NCBI RefSeq assembly: GCF_030247185.1
Contig: NC_080571.1
Coordinates: 81,154,525-81,218,524, forward strand
Length of the DNA stretch: 64,000 bases
Reading direction: 5' to 3'
Origin: Malaya genurostris
Taxonomy: Eukaryota > Arthropoda > Insecta > Diptera > Culicidae
Part shown: one piece after another, positions 33,120-44,620 of the stretch
Position numbering within the stretch: the stretch's first letter is position 1
Layout: every line of letters begins with the position of its first letter
Notes under the pieces: generated by a model
The model's database searches: none
Told to the model about the DNA's origin: nothing
What the model saw: only the letters and a program-made list of their open reading frames with translations
Program-made: the position numbers and the translations under genes

Positions 33120-34640
33120 ATGAAATAATTTGCGAGTTGAAGTCATCTAACTTATTGTGGTTATCTAGACATGTTTTCCGCTCTATTTCATTCGATACAA
33201 ACGTTCAAAAATTGATTGAATTATATGACAAAGCAAGTTGCTGTCAACAACGACGTACACATTTAAATTGTCACAAAATAATTTATCTTTGTTTACTTTT
33301 TCTTCTGTGAATAACTCTTCAATTTTCACCCGAACCCCGATAAAGCCATTTTGCTAGCAGCACTGGATAGTTGCCGAAAATTTGTACAATAAAGCAGAAA
33401 TAATCCAAATCTGTCATTTGAGCCATTTAGGTCCATTTGGAATGCTAACATCGATTAGTGTTCCTAGATTATCCTTACAATTGGCAACCATTCCAAACAA
33501 CACGATAGCATTCTCTCGAGTGCCAATGTTTTTGTTTACATTTTTCTACATCACCGTACAAACAGCGGCCGTGCTTTAAAGAATGAGTGACTGCGATTCT
33601 ATGCAACGGAGCTACATCAGTCATCGGTTCGGTGCGATGTTTTCCTGTACATATTTGAGTTTAAGCAACGCTTTGAAGCTTGAAGGTCGGCAGACGCTTC
33701 TGGACAAATTGCTTGTATCTAGAAGATGATGATTACTTTTTCAAGTAAAGTTTTGCTTCGTCTGCTGAGAGTAGTTCCCTTTGAATACAGATCAATGTAA
33801 TAAATTCAAGATACGAAAAGATGCCGGTATTTTCGTGTTTCGCTGTTTCAACGAAGAACAGATTCAGAAATCTGTGCGATGTTAAGTCATAGTAACCAGT
33901 TTTATGATTCAGTGCCTACCAGCAGAGAAGCCAGGTTTGCATGTTTGTCTGCAAATATGCAGATTTCTAAGGAAAACTGCAGATTTATTTAAACCAAATA
34001 ATTTTTACCGATTTTCGTTTCTGACTTTCGACATTTTACAGATGTTTGACAGAATTTATAGACTTTTTAAAATACATTGATCTGTTTTCAGTTTTTTACT
34101 CGTAGATCTCACAAACTTCCATTGGAGCACTCCAGATTCGCAAATATTTAGATTTTCTACAAAGAATTAATAATCTTGTTTTGTAGTTTCAGGCAACAGT
34201 ATTTTCAAAATCCAACCAGATTTTCTTTTGTCACTATTTCTATAAAATAAATGGTTGTTTAAAACTCGAACTTGGACATTTTTACTATTTTTTTCTTTGT
34301 GTAGGTAAATTTGAAAACTATCATATTAATAGGAGACATTCCTCACATGTATTTAACATTTGTCAAGATTCTCGGTTTCAAATAATGTATAGGTATTCCG
34401 GAATTCTGCTTCACTTACTGTTCATTGATTCGTCCTATACTCGAAAATCTTAACTTAGTTCTGAGCACTCATCTACTCACTTGAAACTTGCGGATAGTAC
34501 GTGTACAAAGACGATTTTTTTTTCAATTTGATCTCGAACAAATCTGTTCTTATGGAACCCGCTTGAGCTTTCAACTTATCCGGATCGCAATCATCTGATT
34601 GCACTCGACTAATTATAATGACGGTAGAAAATTCAGATAG
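33120..34640. other. Mostly unassigned; fragment of a hAT-type MITE
   Basis: About 33925-33990 (gagaagccagg..., tgtctgcaaatatgcagatt) resembles the left part of the MITE at 22015. Nothing else is recognised. Confidence 0.4.
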
Positions 34641-34649
34641 TAGCAGAAA

Positions 34650-34748
34650 CTTTACGTCTGCTCAGTATTTTATCTTGAACTGTTAGGTGGCGTAAATGGT
34701 TCAACAAAAACTGCTAACGCACTGATGAACCCAAGATGAAACGTAAAA
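34650..34748 (+). ncRNA. Diverged hammerhead ribozyme, type III
   Basis: A second locus of the same ribozyme family. Stem III pairs tttacg (34651-34656) with cgtaaa (34742-34747); GUC ends at 34658 with the cleavage site after it. Stem I opens tgc (34659-34661) against gca (34719-34721) and contains a distal ttgaac/gttcaa helix. The core is the consensus ctgatga (34722-34728), with GAAA at 34738-34741. Stem II (acc-caa-gat) has decayed to two possible pairs, so activity is doubtful. The upstream word 'agtagca' is shared with the 28.1-kb unit; most other sequence differs. Confidence 0.7.
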
Positions 34749-35239
34749 ATACTACGCATACTCTTTGTTATTTTCCGGTATTTTCCGAAGTATAAATTTC
34801 TATGTTTGGTGATGCTATTGATAAAACATAGATGCCGTTTCATTTCGTTGTATTGATAATCGAAAAGAATTCAAAAAAAAGTCTTCCAGTTAGTTTGCAT
34901 TGTGCTCCTGCTTCTCAAGATATAATGGTATAAATGACTTGGCCGACCGGCTGGACTTGAACAAGATAAGGCTCATTTGAAAGCTACCGTTGGGTCATTG
35001 ATCAAGTTCGAAGTTCAAATGTCTGTCATTTTTGGTTCCGGAGATGTAATGGCATAAGTGACTTAATCGACTAACTGAACTTTTCTAATCGGTTAAATCT
35101 TCTAGAAAATAATAAACGAATTTCGATAAAATTAGGCTTAATAAAATGCTGGAATGATGTCTCTGGTCAAGTTTGGGAAATTGTACCAAACATTACTGTT
35201 CGGGAGATGTAATCTTATGTACTACGCATATTACTTATA
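34749..35239. other. No recognisable feature
   Basis: AT-rich. A phrase like 'gagatgtaat(g/c)' recurs at 35040 and 35205, perhaps a worn repeat. Confidence 0.4.
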
Positions 35240-35945
35240 CCTTATGATAAAAAAAGAACCGGAATTTTCATTTTAAAATTCCCGTTGAAAATGTTAGAAA
35301 AGGCCTTTGGTGAATCGTGTCTAGGAAAAACACAGGCATACGAGTGGTATGAACGCTTCATGATGAGATCCCTGGCCGCCCAACAACATCTGTTACTGAA
35401 GACAACATTGAATCGGCGAAGCAAATCGTGTTGCAAAATCGTTCTGTACCGAATAGAGAGATTTCTGTGTTGTTGGGCATCTCTTATGGATCAGCCGAAC
35501 ACATTTTAACTGATGTTTTGGGTTTGGAACGCGTCGCTTCTCGGCTGGTGCCAAAAAAGATGAATTTCATTCAAAAACAGCGTCGTGTTGATGTGACCAA
35601 AGAGATGATTTCCAACACAAATAGTGACCCCACATTCATCGAATGCATCATAACTGGTGATGAGGTGTGGATCTATGAATATGACGTCGAAACCGCAAAA
35701 TAATCGACCGAATGGCGCTTCGAAGGCGAGCCGTTGTTCTAAATTTTCATCCATTATAAAAATCACCGCACGAAAATTTTCAAACATCTTTGTATAGACG
35801 CCAAACAAAACTAATCGTACGATATGCATCAAAATTTGACAGAATGTGTATAAAAGTGTTGCCAACGTTGAGAAAATAAAAGTTTTTCGATTGGACAACC
35901 GCGGGAATTTTAAAATGAAAATTCCGGTTCTTTTTTATCATAAGG
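35240..35945 (+). mobile_element. Internally deleted mariner with about 44-bp TIRs and TA target site
   Basis: Inverted ends of about 44 bp (ccttatgataaaaaaagaac... left; ccttatgataaaaaagaacc... right, inverted) are bounded by TA (35238-35239 and 35946-35947). At 706 bp it is about half a mariner. The transposase remnant lies between the ends. Confidence 0.88.
35285..35703 (+). pseudogene. Mariner transposase N-terminal half (SETMAR/Hsmar-like)
   Basis: Two frames joined by a shift. The first helix-turn-helix is at 35291-35370 (KAFGESCLGKTQAYEWYERF). The second is at 35428-35520 (QNRSVPNREISVLLGISYGS). Then comes VLGLERVASRLVPKKMNF, and the first catalytic Asp in IITGDEVWIYEYD (about 35649-35687). 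A stop follows at 35701-35703, and both later aspartates are absent because the middle and 3' part of the gene are deleted. The family resembles the mariner lineage that gave rise to the SETMAR transposase domain. Inactive. Confidence 0.82.
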
Positions 35946-35947
35946 TA

Positions 35948-36108
35948 TAAACTTAGCAGCGCCATTTTTATATATTAATGAACCCGTGGGCATGATTTAT
36001 TTGTGTGCCTTTAACTAACTGAATGATCTTCTTTTTTTGTTCGGTGGGTCCCCTCAAGGGCCCCCTAAGACCATGTGCCCGGGGACACGTGCCACTACTG
36101 CCCCTCTA
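35948..36108. other. GC-rich flank
   Basis: About 36045-36108 is GC-rich with short inverted words (gggccccct; gtgcccggggacac). It continues at 37278 after removal of the TA-flanked element. Confidence 0.4.
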
Positions 36109-37277
36109 TCACGCAGAGAAAAAAATTGTAAATATAACCGAATTTGGGTTTCACGCAACTATTTTTTTTGTTAAAATAGTGACAAAAGAAAATCTGGTTA
36201 GATTTAGAAAACATTGCTGCTTGAAACTACTAAACATGATAATCAATTTTACTCAGTGAATTAGTTTGTTTCGAACGACATTTTGATAAAAACAACAAAT
36301 ATTTTACTTGTGCGTTCCTGTCAATTCCTTGACAAACAATTTCACAGTGAATTCAATTTGAAAAATTTTTTATGAATGAACGAACTTTAGATAAAGTTGA
36401 GAATTGTTGCGCTTTAAATTCACAAACATTTTAGTTGAAATAAATTACCTTAAATTTAGCTATTTCAACTAACGCTTTTGTTTGTTGAAATCATACATTT
36501 TTGTTTGTTTTTAAGAATAAAATGATTTCTTTCAAACTAATAATTTACAAGGTAGTTTTTGATACTACTTTTATTTATATTTGTATTCCTTTTTAAATTC
36601 CTCAAAAAAAACAATTATTTTCAATTTTGGAATTTTGTAAGACGTTTCGTCAATGCCGTTGCTAGATGGTCGATTGACATACCATAATTCGGTTCGATGC
36701 TCTATCAGTCCGGCCAAAATAAAGATCCTGTATCAAATAATTTATGTAAAGAAAATGTGTTATGTAATGATATACAAATTTCTAAAATATTCTTAATTAT
36801 CAATACGTACACTTGAATTGTTGAAAACCTCCTCGAAAATGAAAGAATCCTTTGGTTAATGCGCGCGAGAAAAAAATGCTCTGGTTTATATGAAAAATAA
36901 AACTTATATGGTAATAGTAAACTTAGTTGTATTATTACACAAATAAGATTTTAGATCAATTGAACCAAAATTTTTTTTTTTCATATAAATGTATAGAAGG
37001 ATTGAGTCAACAAGGACATTGCCGATAAAATTAACTCCACTTTGGTTGACATGCTATAATTAGTTAGTTTATTTCAACAATAAACTTAGCCTGATCAAAT
37101 ATATTTTTCGTTTGGTTGAACCAAAATTTTGATTCAAATCAAACAGAGATCATTGTTTTTGTTGAAGGGAGAAATTGGTTTGTAACAATCATATTCTAGC
37201 TTGAAATGAATATAAATCAAGTTTAAAAAACTACTAACTGTTTTGTTATTTTAAACATGTTCAATTTCTCTGCGTGA
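36109..37277. mobile_element. TIR element with TA target site, about 1.17 kb, non-coding
   Basis: Short ends 'tcacgcagagaaa' at 36109 and its inverse at 37265-37277, flanked by TA on each side. The interior is AT-rich with many 'ttgttgaa'/'ttcaac' words in both orientations, as in elements with multiple transposase-binding sites. No transposase ORF. Superfamily uncertain. Confidence 0.6.
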
Positions 37278-37279
37278 TA

Positions 37280-38547
37280 AAAGCGGCCCTGAAATGTTTT
37301 TTTTCAGTGCACCAAAATTTCTCGGCGATACCTGAATCGAACTCGAAAGTCTTATGTCGTTTTCGCTTGAGAACACTGACACTGACCCAGGGTAGTTTCA
37401 TCAAACAAACACTTTTCACGAAACTGTGTTGATTTAGCACTTAGCAACGGGGGTTTGAGCAAACCTGATATAACAACCAGGTTCGAAACTGACTCGATTT
37501 TCAGTTCAACAACGTTAAAACTAGGTTCGAAACTAGCTTCAAACAAACGGTTTGACAGCAGTTAGAGTGGAAACTGGGTTAGGTTTGGCATCAAGCGAAA
37601 ACGACATTAGACACGTTCTACAAATAATTGATCGATATTCTCCATCGAAAAATAGTAAACCCGTATTTTTTAATTTTGTCATTAGAGTGACAATTTGCTT
37701 GTTAGGGCGAATAAAAAAAATCGATTACTTTCAATTTTCTTCAAAAAGTACATTTTTTTAAATCATAAATCACCGATTCTCCTAATTTTTGGATATGTTG
37801 TCAATAAATGGCTATACATTTGACTTTTTCAAACACAAAAGTTCAAACCATAATTTTGTCATTTTCATATAGAAAGGCTATTTTTTGGAAAACTTGGCCT
37901 TTTTCGAATAAAAATGTTCCCCTACGCGATTCAGTTGCATGGCCGCATGAAATGACATTCCGAGAAGCTGCTTAAACTCTTCCAGAACATAAGTTTTATC
38001 GTCCATTATCAAGCAGGAAACCTTCGTCAAATATTCGCGATACAACTTGCGTGCCCGGGTGTATTGTTTCCTTCAATTGTATAGACAATAAACATTAAAC
38101 GTGTTTTTCGCGAAAGCCTGTCCGTTTTCATCATAATTAAAAAACTACTTCACCAATTATTTTCAAATTTTGACCACACTTTCTACATATAAAATACCCA
38201 ACCTCAACGTTTTACTTTTCGTTTCGTGTTTGTTACTTTGGGAAGGTTTTTGGTTCTTCGACTTTCGGAATAAATACTATAATTCCACCGTCTCCATGAA
38301 CCAGTTGGCTTTAAATTACGAGCACGAAGCAGGAATGAAACCGGTAACAGCACGTAGAAATACAAAAGAGAAGACTACGGTGAAGGACTTACGGTCCAAT
38401 TGCTTTTCAATTTGAAACATTGTCCTCAGTTCCCATCTAAAACAAGACATTGTTGTTGTTTCTTGCGTTTTGGTTCAAGGAACGGAGCAAATCATAAGAC
38501 AAGACCTGACAACTTGGGGGCTAGTTTGGTTTTATGTCAAAATGTTC
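37280..38547. other. Mostly unassigned
   Basis: A fragment of the dispersed-repeat left edge (tttcatatagaaaggctat) is at about 37862-37880. Short inverted words around 37370-37610 (tcgcttgagaacac; catcaagcgaaaacgacatt) suggest a worn foldback element of about 260 bp. Open frames at 37552 and 38170 are unrecognised. Confidence 0.35.
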
Positions 38548-38977
38548 CACACTCTAAAAAATTTTGAATTTTACAGGTGACTTAATCCCTCATACGATGT
38601 AATTCATAAAGACCTAATTTGTCAAATGACGGAAAATCTCATTTGTAATGATTTAATGTTAGATGTGCTTGAATTTTACTGATTTCGACTGTAACTTGCG
38701 TTCTGCTAGCAGGTTCGACTGTATAAATTTAAATGCACCTTTCACCAGCCAAGCAGATGCATGCTTCTGTGGCTCAGTCGATTAACATACGTGCTTACGA
38801 TCCAACGACTCTCGGTTCAAATCGCGACGGTTGCTTTTTTTTTATTTCAATGAATTTTATGTCATGGAGTCTAAGACACAATATTAAATGTTATTCGACG
38901 TAAATTTGTATGAACTGCGACGCTCCATTTATGTGCATCTAATAAGATGTAGAATCACAGGGATTTTTTTAAGTGTG
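38548..38977 (+). mobile_element. TIR-like element with internal tRNA-like pol III promoter, copy 2
   Basis: Ends 'cacactctaaaaaa' and, inverted, 'cacacttaaaaaaat'; 430 bp. Inside are an A box (tggctcagtcgattaa, 38770-38785) and a B box (ggttcaaatc, 38814-38823) at tRNA-like spacing, then a body ending 'ctccatttatgtgcatct' (38923-38940). Copy 1 at 27025-27450 aligns over the same length, including the 200 bp upstream of the tRNA-like part. The unit is therefore larger than a plain SINE and has the promoter in its middle. It may be a SINE captured in a TIR element. No clear target-site duplication. Confidence 0.6.
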
Positions 38978-39057
38978 CAGTCTCCAATTCGCTGGTTATG
39001 ATATCTCCGTCTAAACAAGGAAATTCGAAGTTCCTGCATAAGCAGTATTGCTAAGTA

Positions 39058-39445
39058 CCTTATGATAAAAAAGAACCGGAATTTTCATTTCAAAATTCTC
39101 GCGCTTGTCCAATCGGTAAACTTTTATTCTCTCAACGTTGGCAACACTTTTATAAACATTCTGTCAAATTTTGACGCATATCGTACGATTAGTTTTTGTT
39201 TGGCGTCTATACAAAGAAGTTGAAAAATTTTCGTGTGGCGATTTTTATAATGGATGAAAATTTAGAACAACGGCTTGCCTTCAAAGCGCCTTTCGGTCGA
39301 TTGTTGTGCGGTTTCGACGTCATATTCATAGATCTACACCTCATCACCAGTTATGATGCATTCGATGAATGTGGGGTCACTATCTGCGTTGGAAATCATA
39401 TTGTTGGCCCCATCAACATGACGCTGTTTTTGAATAAAATTCAGC
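39058..39445 (-). mobile_element. Mariner 3' half, same family as 35240-35945
   Basis: Begins with the same terminal repeat (ccttatgataaaaaagaacc) after TA at 39056-39057. On the minus strand it matches about 35560-35945 closely, including the IITGDEV...YEYD-coding region (stop within). The opposite end is missing; similarity stops near 39445. Confidence 0.8.
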
Positions 39446-40719
39446 TTTTTTGGAAATCAAAGACGTGTTGAGTAAAATATATACAATCAATTTCTCATGA
39501 TGTTATAGAAATTTATTTTTATTATAATTTTTACAACTATGTAATTCAAGAGTCGGGTTTATAACTGAAGAGAATTCAAAAGCACAGCCTAGAAAGTAAA
39601 ACCGAATCGCACTACGTAGTTTTTTTTTGTAAAGTAAGAATCTAATATGACGTGGATTTAAACAAAATGTTCAATTAACGTTTCCATTTTAAAAATGGTT
39701 TTAAGTGTTCAGACATTTTTTATTTAGGTTTGTCTCGATGGAGTTTTTTTTAATCAGCTATTATGTATAGATTATCTTACTTAAAACTTAATTCACTTAT
39801 GAATATCATCTGTCGTGGTGCTGAATTTTCTTGACATAAATAGATGCATATAAACATATCTACCTACATCATCCAATCTGATTTCATTTTAACCGACGAG
39901 TAATCGAGCTGTCGAAATATTTTCTGCGTGGAAAAGATGACGAAAAGAGGAACAATGAAGGATAAATAAAAACCCAATGGTCAGGCTTGTCTTAGAGTTA
40001 ATATGTCCCATAAACTTCGCATACGATTTTCAGAGTACGTAATCATAACATGGCTAGTATTCCAACATTTTCCCCTGATTGAGACTCAATCATGATATTG
40101 ACTAATAAGAGTGTAATTTTGCTGGCAAATCTTTCAAAATTCGTCAGCTTGTTATCGATGTTTTGACAGTTGACTCTCAACTCCTATACTGATTACCCTT
40201 ATAATTCCTTACCTGTAACAAAAGGGAGCGATTTCATCCTTCCTAATGTCGGTACACCATGTGCGTGTGTTTTTGTTTGCTGCGTAGTTGCAATTATCCT
40301 GCGTGTGATTGAAATAGGGTCGCGCTGATGCAGCGTACTGAAATGCAACAATCATGTGGTTTTAAGAACCGGTTCCTAGGTGTTGACAAGTATTACACTT
40401 CTCGTCCTTCTTTATTCCATTCACATTAGCATAAACAAACCTGATAATCATTACTTTGTTGTGTAATAACGCAGTAGCAGTTCGGTGGAGTGAGGTAATA
40501 ATTTAATGAATCTGGCAGCAGTGCATAAGCGAAAGACAACAAGTTATCAACATTAGCCAGTGGAATGGAAGTAAATGTAAATATAAGTTTAAATTCGAAA
40601 GCTTAAGCAAACTTGGCTTAGGTGTATTTAAAAACGACCGAAAAATATAGCCAGAAAATAGAAATACGATATTTTGAATTGTTTTGATATCATATTTGCC
40701 CGATGCAGGCTCAGAACAC
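39446..40719. other. No recognisable feature
   Basis: AT-rich sequence without recognised genes or repeats. Confidence 0.45.
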
Positions 40720-41380
40720 GTTTATCAATTTCCATACGTATGCAATATAAAACGTAATATAGAAAATTGTTGGTTATAAAAACGTTTATTGTAAATTATC
40801 AATTTCATAATTGACTTCAATATTCAAAGAAAAGCGTTTCCATAATATAGGAGAGACCGGGCCTGAACCGGACACTTATTGGAAATTGAAACAACATCCA
40901 TTACAACTCGGTTTATATCATTGTGTAGAGTCAACCTTCAACTACAATTCCCAACTTGGGATTTGGATAAATATGCATTAATTTTCGTACCAAGTCACGC
41001 AGTAGTGACCAATCCATAATCCAATATTTCGGGAACCGCGGGGCAAAACCGGACTATAAACCATCACACAAAAAAAATGAATATTTCCTCAAATTCCACT
41101 ATGATTTTTTAAACTTTTTCGTTTCAAACAGACTTCTAAGCTGATATACTGAGGATGAATGCAAATAGCATTCGAAATACTGGTATCCGCTTGTCACTAT
41201 TACTTTAGTATTATAACGAAATAGTTACAAAAATTCATAGTGGAATTTAAGGGAATTTTCATTTTTCTTTTCAAACACGGTTTAGTTTCGTTCCACAAGC
41301 CGCTCAAACCACAAAACTTGCACACTAAAATTAAGAACAAATACAAAGGAGTGTCAAATCTCGAGATATCTTAATCCTTT
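40720..41380 (+). repeat. Dispersed repeat, copy 1, with a 280-bp insertion
   Basis: Aligns with 57722-58130 (shared 'atcaatttccat', 'tatagg(a/g)(a/g)(g)agaccggg', 'atatgcatta', 'cgtaccaagtc', 'aaccgcgg'). The block 41060-41340 is missing from the other copy and itself resembles 30880-31080. Confidence 0.6.
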
Positions 41381-41528
41381 CGTGAGACTTGTGGAACTTG
41401 CTACATTATTGGATGTGACAAACAGCATTAAGGTTTATCTAAACGGTAGAAAATTTAGTACCAACATAAAGTGACGTCGTTTCGGTATTATATTATCGCT
41501 GAATACGTCGAATTTATATCCTCTACGC

Positions 41529-41846
41529 CAGGGGTTCCCAAAGTGGTCGATATAGACCTCTTGGGGTCGATATGCTTTTTGCGGGGGTCGACGTAAACGA
41601 AAACTGACTATGGGGGTCGACGAGGTCTAGAAATAGACCCTCTATTGTTTGATATAAGTTGTTATTTGAAATATTTACGCTAAAAAAGTTGTGTTTAATT
41701 GACCATCCGCAGAAATTGGTAAGTAAGCTCATCAATATTAAAAAAGCAAGAAATTGAGTTTTCAAGGGAATTTGTTGATGGGGGTCTGAGGCCTAAGTTA
41801 ATTTTAGTAAAGGGGTCCATGACTCAAAATAGTTTGGGAACCCCCA
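41529..41846. mobile_element. hAT-type MITE, 318 bp
   Basis: Ends 'caggggttcccaaa' (left) and 'tgggggttcccaaa' (right, inverted), with the perfect 8-bp duplication 'ctctacgc' at 41521-41528 and 41847-41854. This end sequence is typical of hAT elements. The minus-strand open frame across it is incidental. Confidence 0.88.
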
Positions 41847-41854
41847 CTCTACGC

Positions 41855-42275
41855 AAACAAAGCATATTAGCCAATTTATCCAAAGAGAAACATTGAAATG
41901 AACAAAGTGCCCTGAAAATGGCCGGATAACAAGTATGTCATATAATTCGAACTTATAAGGGCTTTAGAATTGACCACACCTTCAAAAGACTATTATGTCG
42001 AACCCAACAAATTAATTTGAAGCAAAAATTTAAGAGAAAATTCCCACAATAGTACTTCAGGAACGGATCCATAAATTTTCATCACGACAACAATTGGCCA
42101 CATGTTGCGATAGATAAGAAATTCTATCTCACTTGCCGTATGGTTCAGAACAGAATTGGCACAACTTTCACGATCCATTCCGAATACTCTTACCAGCACA
42201 CATTCCGCTTTATGCGAGGAAATCAAAAATTGATTAAATTCTTCTTGGGCTCAAAACCAATATAAATACTTTACC
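41855..42275. other. No recognisable feature
   Basis: Unassigned. The minus-strand open frame 41993-42226 has no recognised content. Confidence 0.4.
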
Positions 42276-42337
42276 TTTTCTTTCGTCGTTTCGTCTTAGA
42301 CTCGTCACCGTCAGTGCAGAGCAGTTCAAATTGAACT
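42276..42337 (-). ncRNA. Hammerhead ribozyme remnant (3' half)
   Basis: On the minus strand it retains the 3' strand of stem I (ttcaatttgaactgctctgc), the core, stem II and 'gacgaaacg', then ends 'aaagaaaa' like the 27.7-kb copies. A 6-bp duplication splits the core (ctgacggtgacga), and the 5' half with the cleavage site is absent. Inactive. Confidence 0.7.
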
Positions 42338-43019
42338 TTTAAAAATATTATAATTTTCAGATAAAAGATACCAGGGGAACAGAAACAGAACAGATAACTT
42401 TTTCATGATTTTTTATAAAGCAATTCCAGAAATGGATAGAAAGTCGTTAATTTCCTCTTCTCTGAATTTGGATGAAACTTGGCACACAACTTCAGCACGG
42501 AAAATCATTTGTTTTGCACGGTTAGAGGGACGTTTCAAAACTGACTTATCAAAAGGACGAATGTTCTTTTGCATGCACTTTCCTCAATTCTTATTAACTC
42601 AAAACCTGTAATCGGTACGGTCAAAGTGTCTGTCGAATGAGATACTCGAAAGTTCTATGATCAAGTAGAAGTATACTCAGTCAAAGACAGGCGACTTTTT
42701 TGTTTACTCTCTCATTCTCCTATTCACTGTTTCAGTGAGAGTACTAACATAAACATAAATTGTTCTTTGCAAAAAGTCATCGTACTTCGGAGTTTATTGG
42801 TGTAAATGAATATAATTTAATGTTTATTCTGTTTGATTAATATTTAGTCACATCGTAATCAAGCAGTGACAGGGGAAATAAAGATAATATCAATCGCATC
42901 GACAATCAATGAGCGTCCTGGTGAGTGTAATATCAAGAGAATTTAGGCTCTGACAGATCGGCTCTCAGACACTCAATATATGGTGATTTGTAGAGCCTGG
43001 TTGGCAGCAGTCCAGTGAC
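42338..43019. other. No recognisable feature
   Basis: Unassigned AT-rich sequence. Confidence 0.4.
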
Positions 43020-43165
43020 ATAACCTTTCCAATCTTCATCGTGCAAAGTTGCTAGTTGATAGTGACATATAGCAGCTCTAGGTAGTACTGACACTAAGGA
43101 TTATTCCAGGTCGGGGCTCGAACATACGATAATTAGCTTGTGAACCAGCGTTAAATCGCCAATCT
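43020..43165 (-). repeat. Decayed tRNA-derived SINE
   Basis: Matches the 11877-12067 SINE in 'ccaggtcggggctcgaacat' (43107-43126) with a mutated B box, 'gacactaaggatt' and the head. Confidence 0.5.
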
Positions 43166-43319
43166 GGAAAAGAACTAGTAAACCCAACGAAAAATTTAAA
43201 TTTTAAAAACGGGTAGTGACTACTATAACAGACATAACTGAAGAACGTAAGTTTGCGGGATTTATCCGATATTTACAACTGTTGAGTACTTTTCGCCTTC
43301 CCTTATTTACCTACCTAAA

Positions 43320-43890
43320 TTCAGGGCCATGATTCAGGAAACTGGAACTGAATTCCAGAAGTATGTTACGTTCGGAAGCTAGGACAAACTCAGAATTCAG
43401 TTGCAATATTCGGGTTCGGAATCTAAATCAAGAATTCATTTCATGAAATTTGTGTTGGAATTATGGAGCCTTATTAAGTTACAAATTGTAGTGCCAGAAT
43501 CGAAGTACCTAATTTAGTTCCAGCATTTAGCAGGTCTAAATTGTGAATTTAGATTTTTGAAATCCATGAATTTAAATATGAAACTCAAATTAGGGGTTAA
43601 TTCTGGTTCAGAAGGCCATAATTTACATTGCAGTTTGCAGTTCATATCTAAACATTAATTTCAGAATCCAGATCCAAAATTCCTATCCTGAGTTTTGTTC
43701 CAGAGTTCTGATGTTGAAGTCAGAGTTCTGGATTCGGATTCCGAACTAAATTCAGTTAAATAGTCTAGTCAAGAAACCAGTTCCAAAAAATTGATTCCAG
43801 AATCCACAATTAGGACTGAAATCCAGAGTCTTAGTTTTAAATTTTGAACCTGTAATCTAGAACTAAGTTCTAATCTCAAAATTAAGTACA
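43320..43890 (+). repeat. Degenerate quasi-tandem 'cagaattcagaatcca' region
   Basis: Words such as 'gaattc(c)ag', 'cagaatcca', 'gttc(c/t)gga' and 'ttcagaat' recur every 10-30 bp over 570 bp, which suggests an old low-complexity satellite that has diverged. Confidence 0.55.
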
Positions 43891-44509
43891 GAGGCGAAAA
43901 AATCAATTATGAGAACATTTTGATTATAAATTGAATGACTAAATTGACCGCCATAAACAACAGGCACAAATGTGTCTTCCTCATATTAGCCAATTAAAAA
44001 CATCGTACATAGTTAGTGTCTGTTTTACTAGCGAAAATATTTCGTATTTCTGTGTGCCGATTTGGCATGATACGCTTTGTGCGATGATTCGTTCAATTGT
44101 TGCGATTGATATTTTGTGTGCTTTAATTCATCACTGAATTTCACCTTAATGCTCAATCATACCTAACATTTTAGATTTTCAATAACGCAGAAACTAAAAC
44201 AATTTACAATGGTTTCAAAAACAAACTTCAAATTCGTGATACAAAATAACTCAGAATATGTTTTCACATCGTAAGAGCAATAAACTTGCGTTTGGTGATA
44301 TTTTTCCTAGAAGCAAACGTTCTCGTGATAATTAGACATTTCATTTTCGTTGGAAATCTTGGGTTCCTAAAAATGCATCTCAACTCGTATCACTTTCAGT
44401 CGAAAATATATTCCCATTTTGTTCCATTCCGTTTCGATTACTGAGAACGAAAATTTATGAGCAGAATTTCCTACTTCTACATTTCGGAGTGGAGCCAGCC
44501 TATTCATGA
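43891..44509. other. No recognisable feature
   Basis: Unassigned. Confidence 0.4.
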
Positions 44510-44620
44510 GTACACAATTACAGGGCATTTGCATGACTAATGGCACGATCCTATTGACACTACGAATCCTTCAGGAAAGAGGATTTCTTGCGAGACCAGT
44601 TCCAGGGCTATGTTAATTAA
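44510..44620 (-). repeat. Decayed tRNA-derived SINE fragment
   Basis: Shares 'gacactacgaatccttc' (44558-44574) and the 'atgactaatggcacgatcc' body with 11877-12067. The B box is destroyed. Confidence 0.5.

Noticed and set aside
38770..38830. A genuine tRNA gene
   Set aside because: A and B boxes are present but the acceptor stem and cloverleaf cannot be completed, and the same segment recurs inside a 430-bp repeat at 27025-27450.
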